DNA from: a virus
Length of the DNA stretch: 64,000 nucleotides
IMG/VR virus record: IMGVR_UViG_3300023192_001558
Coordinates: 1 to 64,000 of that record
Reading direction: 5' to 3' (one strand)
Part shown: positions 60,961-64,000 of the stretch, piece by piece
Layout: the number at the start of each line of letters is the position of its first letter
Position numbering within the stretch: the stretch's first letter is position 1
The notes under the pieces: model-generated
What the model saw: only the letters and a program-made list of their open reading frames with translations
Databases searched by the model: none
What the model was told of the DNA's origin: nothing
Position numbers and translations under genes: made by a program

Positions 60961-61551
60961 TTAGACATATTGAACTTTAACAGTCCATAGGTCAGATTGT
61001 GCTTTTGTTAGAATGGCCATGAACGTCTGCTCATTAATGCGTAGGTCGGTGGCGCTACGTGCTCCGTCTATTAGCCAATCGCCTGCGTTCAATGCGATAG
61101 TTATCTCACCAGCACTGTCTGCTAAACGGGCAATTTCAAACTGGTCACCAACAGCATACATAGAGGCATCTATCGTGTAGGTAACGTTAGCTGCCGCTGC
61201 ATAATCCATGCGAGTCATGATACGTGGAGTGTTAAGTGTGCGAGAACCTGAATTGTAGTAATACAGAGGTTTTAAGTTCTCATTAGGTACATTACTTAAA
61301 CCCACATCAGCCTTGGTAGTCCCATGGGGATTCCTTGCTTGAAAGTGAGCAGCCAATATGGCATCGTAGTTCTGACCTAGCTTAACAATGTTACCATCGT
61401 TGTCCTTGGTATAAAGAATTAAATCCTTTAAATTAGCCGCCAATTCACCCTCGTCCAACAACGGTGCGGTTGGCACTGCGTTGGGGGTAATCGAGCGACG
61501 TATTTTCAATGGATTCAAAGTCGTGCCACCGGGGGTGGTTACTGAGCCCAT
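60961..61551 (-). CDS. tail-fibre adaptor with shared N-terminal module
   Basis: This 196-residue protein carries the same N-terminal module as two other genes in the region (IRRSITPNAVPTAPLLDEGELAANLKDLILYTKDNDGNIVKLGQNYDAILAAHFQARNPHG, residues ~17-77). The C-terminal domain is beta-rich. AAGGAG precedes the start. It lies directly before the long-fibre genes, so it may connect one of them to the baseplate. Confidence 0.65.
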   Translation of the reverse strand: MGSVTTPGGTTLNPLKIRRSITPNAVPTAPLLDEGELAANLKDLILYTKDNDGNIVKLGQNYDAILAAHFQARNPHGTTKADVGLSNVPNENLKPLYYYNSGSRTLNTPRIMTRMDYAAAANVTYTIDASMYAVGDQFEIARLADSAGEITIALNAGDWLIDGARSATDLRINEQTFMAILTKAQSDLWTVKVQYV

Positions 61552-61563
61552 ATTAACGTCTCC

Positions 61564-61989
61564 TTATATTCCCGATGGGATTTCAATTTGGGTTGCCGGT
61601 GCGAAGATAGCTTCCAAGTCTGCCTCGCTATACAACCCTAGTGATTCAATAACCGGACGTAGACGAGGGTCGTTTAGATCAATAAACTCTCGCGTTCGGA
61701 TGTTGGTTAGATACTTATAAAGCGTCATGTCTGGCGGTGTGGCGCGTGTTCCTTCCTGCGCCATAGCGTAAATAGTCTCTAATTTATCATCTATGTCTAG
61801 ACGATCTAAGAGAGAGGCAACCGATATAATGTACGTATCGGACTCCACTGCTTCCAAACTTTCTTCTCGATAAACAACAACCTTGGCCGTGGTATCAGAA
61901 AACGTGTGTCTTAAATGATCACCGTCGGCTGGCTGTTCACCAGGTCGACTTAGGTTTTCAGTCGACACTATTGTTTTAACACCACTCAC
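61564..61989 (-). CDS. putative tail-fibre-region structural protein
   Basis: This 141-residue protein starts at GTG 61989; the longer frame is unlikely because TAGGAG lies 7 bases before this GTG and the start overlaps the upstream stop (GTGA). C-terminal residues look helical. No family recognised. It is coupled to the neighbour at 61986-62570. Confidence 0.55.
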   Translation of the reverse strand: MSGVKTIVSTENLSRPGEQPADGDHLRHTFSDTTAKVVVYREESLEAVESDTYIISVASLLDRLDIDDKLETIYAMAQEGTRATPPDMTLYKYLTNIRTREFIDLNDPRLRPVIESLGLYSEADLEAIFAPATQIEIPSGI

Positions 61990-62570
61990 ATCTCGTCTCC
62001 TAAAAGATAATCGCAGCTTAGTGTTTGACTTGACCCCCAACTGTATAAGTTAGCGTATTCAATCTTAAGCTGTGTTTCAAAGTGAATACCGCCTTTGAAA
62101 AAGTTTTGTCGGTATTCATCTGTAATAGCTTCCCTTCCTTTATAAAAGAAAAAACCATTAGCTGAATCCTGACCTGAACCCCGCATCCAATAACCCCAGA
62201 GTAGATGTCGATAGCTCCAGCTGTTAGTATAAGTAACACTCTGCTCACCATCAACGGTGATGCGTATACGCATGGGTTGGTTCATTCCGTGCAGCGCACT
62301 TAAAATCCCCTTCCCATCAAGCTGTAAGTAGAGTTTAAACTCTCCTGCACCACCTCTATCTGTCCTAAAGCTATCACGTGATAATGTGGCGTTATGTTCC
62401 GTATCTGGTGTTAGTGTACGGTATTGCTCCTGATATGCATTGTCTTCTCGACCAAAGACATTAGTAGCAAAAATCACATCACGTAAACCGAAAGCTGGAT
62501 AATAAAAACGTTCTATTATCTCTTCGCCGTCGTCGGATACAGGTAGTAGTGTATATAAATCATAAGGCAT
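61986..62570 (-). CDS. putative structural protein of the tail-fibre cluster
   Basis: This 194-residue beta-rich protein has many aromatic residues (YSW, WGYWM, FFFYKG). ATG 62570 was chosen over an in-frame GTG at 62579 because AAAAAGG lies about 8 bases before it. No family recognised. Overlaps the next gene's GTG by 4 bases. Confidence 0.55.
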   Translation of the reverse strand: MPYDLYTLLPVSDDGEEIIERFYYPAFGLRDVIFATNVFGREDNAYQEQYRTLTPDTEHNATLSRDSFRTDRGGAGEFKLYLQLDGKGILSALHGMNQPMRIRITVDGEQSVTYTNSWSYRHLLWGYWMRGSGQDSANGFFFYKGREAITDEYRQNFFKGGIHFETQLKIEYANLYSWGSSQTLSCDYLLGDEM

Positions 62571-62655
62571 GTTTGACACCTTTTTATATTAACAACATTA
62601 AGACGATAAACTGCCTCTAATGTACACGTACTACTGTAGACTCATAGGATATTTT

Positions 62656-63744
62656 TTAGAAGCTCTCTGGACGGTCAACGTAGTTGCGCCATTCTGTATT
62701 AACTTCTTCGATCTCTTGAAGAAGATTCTTGGTTTCAGTCTCAGCGAGACGTAATTCTTTATCCGTAAGGTCTGGGTTCTTACCCCACAACCATCCTGTT
62801 CTGTATGTTTCCCCATTAAGACAAGAAGTTGTCATTCGTGTTACGCAAAGATGGACGTCATCCCAATTTTGCTCATTATCGTCAAGTTCGATATACAATG
62901 CATTACGCAGTGGGTTAAGGTATTCAAAATAGTATTTGATACGCTCACCCGATAGCTCTGAGCCATGTAGATGTATTAACGTTACATCATTCTCTATCTC
63001 TTTGTAAGACAGGGAGTAACGCGCCACTCCTTTAGCTGAGATTATCTCAAACTCAACAACGTTGATAGCATTTTGATCGATAGAACGATCAATCAACAGA
63101 CGCAACGCACCCGTGTAATCCCCAGGATAGAAAGCCGCTTCATCTTGAGTGATCAATTTAGTACGACCCACATCAGACGTTTTCTTGGCAAGTTGTTTAA
63201 GGATTTGCGTGACAAATGCCTCGTTAGACACGTCTACAGCGTCTTTAACGTTACCAATACTTTCTACCAGTTCACTTAAGCCAACTAGGTCGTACCCGCT
63301 GTGCTTGTGGTCTTCTGGTGGATAAGCCGTCTTCTTGTTTTTTATATCATCCCAGTAGACTGTCATGTCAGACACACTTAACGTGGATAATACTTCATGG
63401 ATAGCTGCTGCTTCTGAGGCATAACGCTCACCTACGGTTTGGTAGCTAAGCATCAATTCGTTAACGGTTAGGTTCTCGTTTAACAACGCAACGCCCGTCA
63501 CAACTTCATGACCGGTATCCATGGTGGCTTCTTGATACAAGTAAACTAACTTATAATCGTCGCCAGGTACAAGAGGGTTGCCGCCTTTAGGGGTAAGGGT
63601 AAAACCTTGCGCGTAGAAAGGGGTATGGGTGGGCACGATGATCTGTTTACTCACCGTGTCTAAGGTGACAATTTCACCTGAGATTGCGTTGGTTGATGCC
63701 ACCGCTGTAGGATCAAAGGGGTACTTTTGTAATTCAGGTAACAT
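62656..63744 (-). CDS. putative tail-fibre base protein
   Basis: This 362-residue protein has an N-terminal ~75 residues that look like a fibre-anchoring beta domain (IVTLDTVSKQIIVPTHTPFYAQGFTLTPKGGNPLVPGDDYKLVYLY). A shaft with HKHSGY follows, then a mixed domain with a charged helical end. AAGGAGCG precedes the start. HKHSGYD is common in phage tail fibres. Inferred, not proven. Confidence 0.6.
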   Translation of the reverse strand: MLPELQKYPFDPTAVASTNAISGEIVTLDTVSKQIIVPTHTPFYAQGFTLTPKGGNPLVPGDDYKLVYLYQEATMDTGHEVVTGVALLNENLTVNELMLSYQTVGERYASEAAAIHEVLSTLSVSDMTVYWDDIKNKKTAYPPEDHKHSGYDLVGLSELVESIGNVKDAVDVSNEAFVTQILKQLAKKTSDVGRTKLITQDEAAFYPGDYTGALRLLIDRSIDQNAINVVEFEIISAKGVARYSLSYKEIENDVTLIHLHGSELSGERIKYYFEYLNPLRNALYIELDDNEQNWDDVHLCVTRMTTSCLNGETYRTGWLWGKNPDLTDKELRLAETETKNLLQEIEEVNTEWRNYVDRPESF

Positions 63745-63763
63745 AACCCGCTCCTTAGTGAGA

Positions 63764-63796
63764 TTGCATAAATGGGTAGGGATTTACCCTACCCAT
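63764..63796 (-). terminator. terminator with variant motif TTATGCAAT (minus strand)
   Basis: ATGGGTAGGG (63772-63781) pairs with CCCTACCCAT (63787-63796). On the minus strand TTATGCAAT (63772-63764) follows it. It ends the partial gene at 63818. Confidence 0.7.
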
Positions 63797-63817
63797 CGAT
63801 GTGTTTATGATCAGTGA

Positions 63818-64000
63818 TTATACCGCACCAGCGATAACAATCCATTTTGATTCCGCCTTCATCCAACGTAACCAAACCCAACCGTAATCTGATGAAATTG
63901 TCAATGGGTCATCATCAGCCACATCTTCAATCGGCCCAGCGATATTAATAGCGTTGTTACTGGCGCGACCGTAGCGATCTTTAATGATAATCTCTGAACC
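63818..64000 (-). CDS. C-terminal end of a tail protein (truncated by window)
   Basis: The last 60 residues of a gene that begins beyond the right edge. The sequence reads IIIKDRYGRASNNAINI, then a DYGWVWLRW and a final SKWIVIAGAV. This is the common C-terminal strand pattern of phage tail-fibre and tail proteins (xKDaxGxAxxnxItI ... W.vi). Stop at 63818-63820. Confidence 0.6.
   Translation of the reverse strand, partial: GSEIIIKDRYGRASNNAINIAGPIEDVADDDPLTISSDYGWVWLRWMKAESKWIVIAGAV

Overview
This window is part of a large lytic tailed-phage genome of the phiKZ group (jumbo, nucleus-forming-type myoviruses), probably infecting Vibrio or another marine gammaproteobacterium. The assignment rests on a set of genes that is typical together: a ~720-residue major capsid protein, two paralogous internal-head proteins with S-x-E processing sites, a separately encoded N-terminal half of an RNA polymerase beta subunit, a ~890-residue portal with an acidic tail, and a long series of structural proteins that resemble nothing outside this group. 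No integrase, tRNA, rRNA, transposon or CRISPR array was seen. The host guess is inference only.

Layout. 1-9.8 kb (+): structural genes. Two small virion-type genes are followed by two internal-head paralogues, a 440-base non-coding gap rich in hairpins, and four coupled genes that look like tail or baseplate parts. 9.8-22.2 kb (+): small accessory genes in short operons, including an exported endonuclease I, a NADAR-family ADP-ribosyl hydrolase, thymidylate synthase, dCTP deaminase and many proteins of unknown function. 22.2-24.6 kb: an HDOD protein, convergent with a DnaB-like helicase on the minus strand. 24.7-38.7 kb: major capsid protein, a coiled-coil membrane protein, RNA polymerase beta N-half, a Q/G/N-rich protein, portal (minus) and two structural proteins. 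38.7-44.4 kb (+): RuvC-like resolvase, DUF488-like protein, DEDDh exonuclease, DHFR, dUTPase, thymidylate kinase and zinc-ribbon proteins. 44.5-46.5 kb (+): a membrane and lysis cassette with overlapping spanin genes. 47.6-64 kb (minus): an alpha/beta hydrolase and a tail-fibre region with three tandem ~950-residue paralogues, interrupted by a plus-strand HNH homing endonuclease.

How the genes work together. dCTP deaminase, dUTPase, thymidylate synthase, DHFR and thymidylate kinase form an almost complete dCTP-to-dTDP route. The helicase, resolvase and exonuclease serve replication and recombination. The RNA polymerase fragment implies phage-encoded transcription. Two short motifs recur in the intergenic DNA. 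TTATGCCGT lies immediately 3' of stem-loops on both strands and behaves like part of a phage-specific terminator. ACCTACATTACTA lies upstream of several genes and resembles the AT-rich early promoter reported for phiKZ (TATATTAC). These two motifs and the structured 4.56-4.84 kb region are the most distinctive unexplained signals here.
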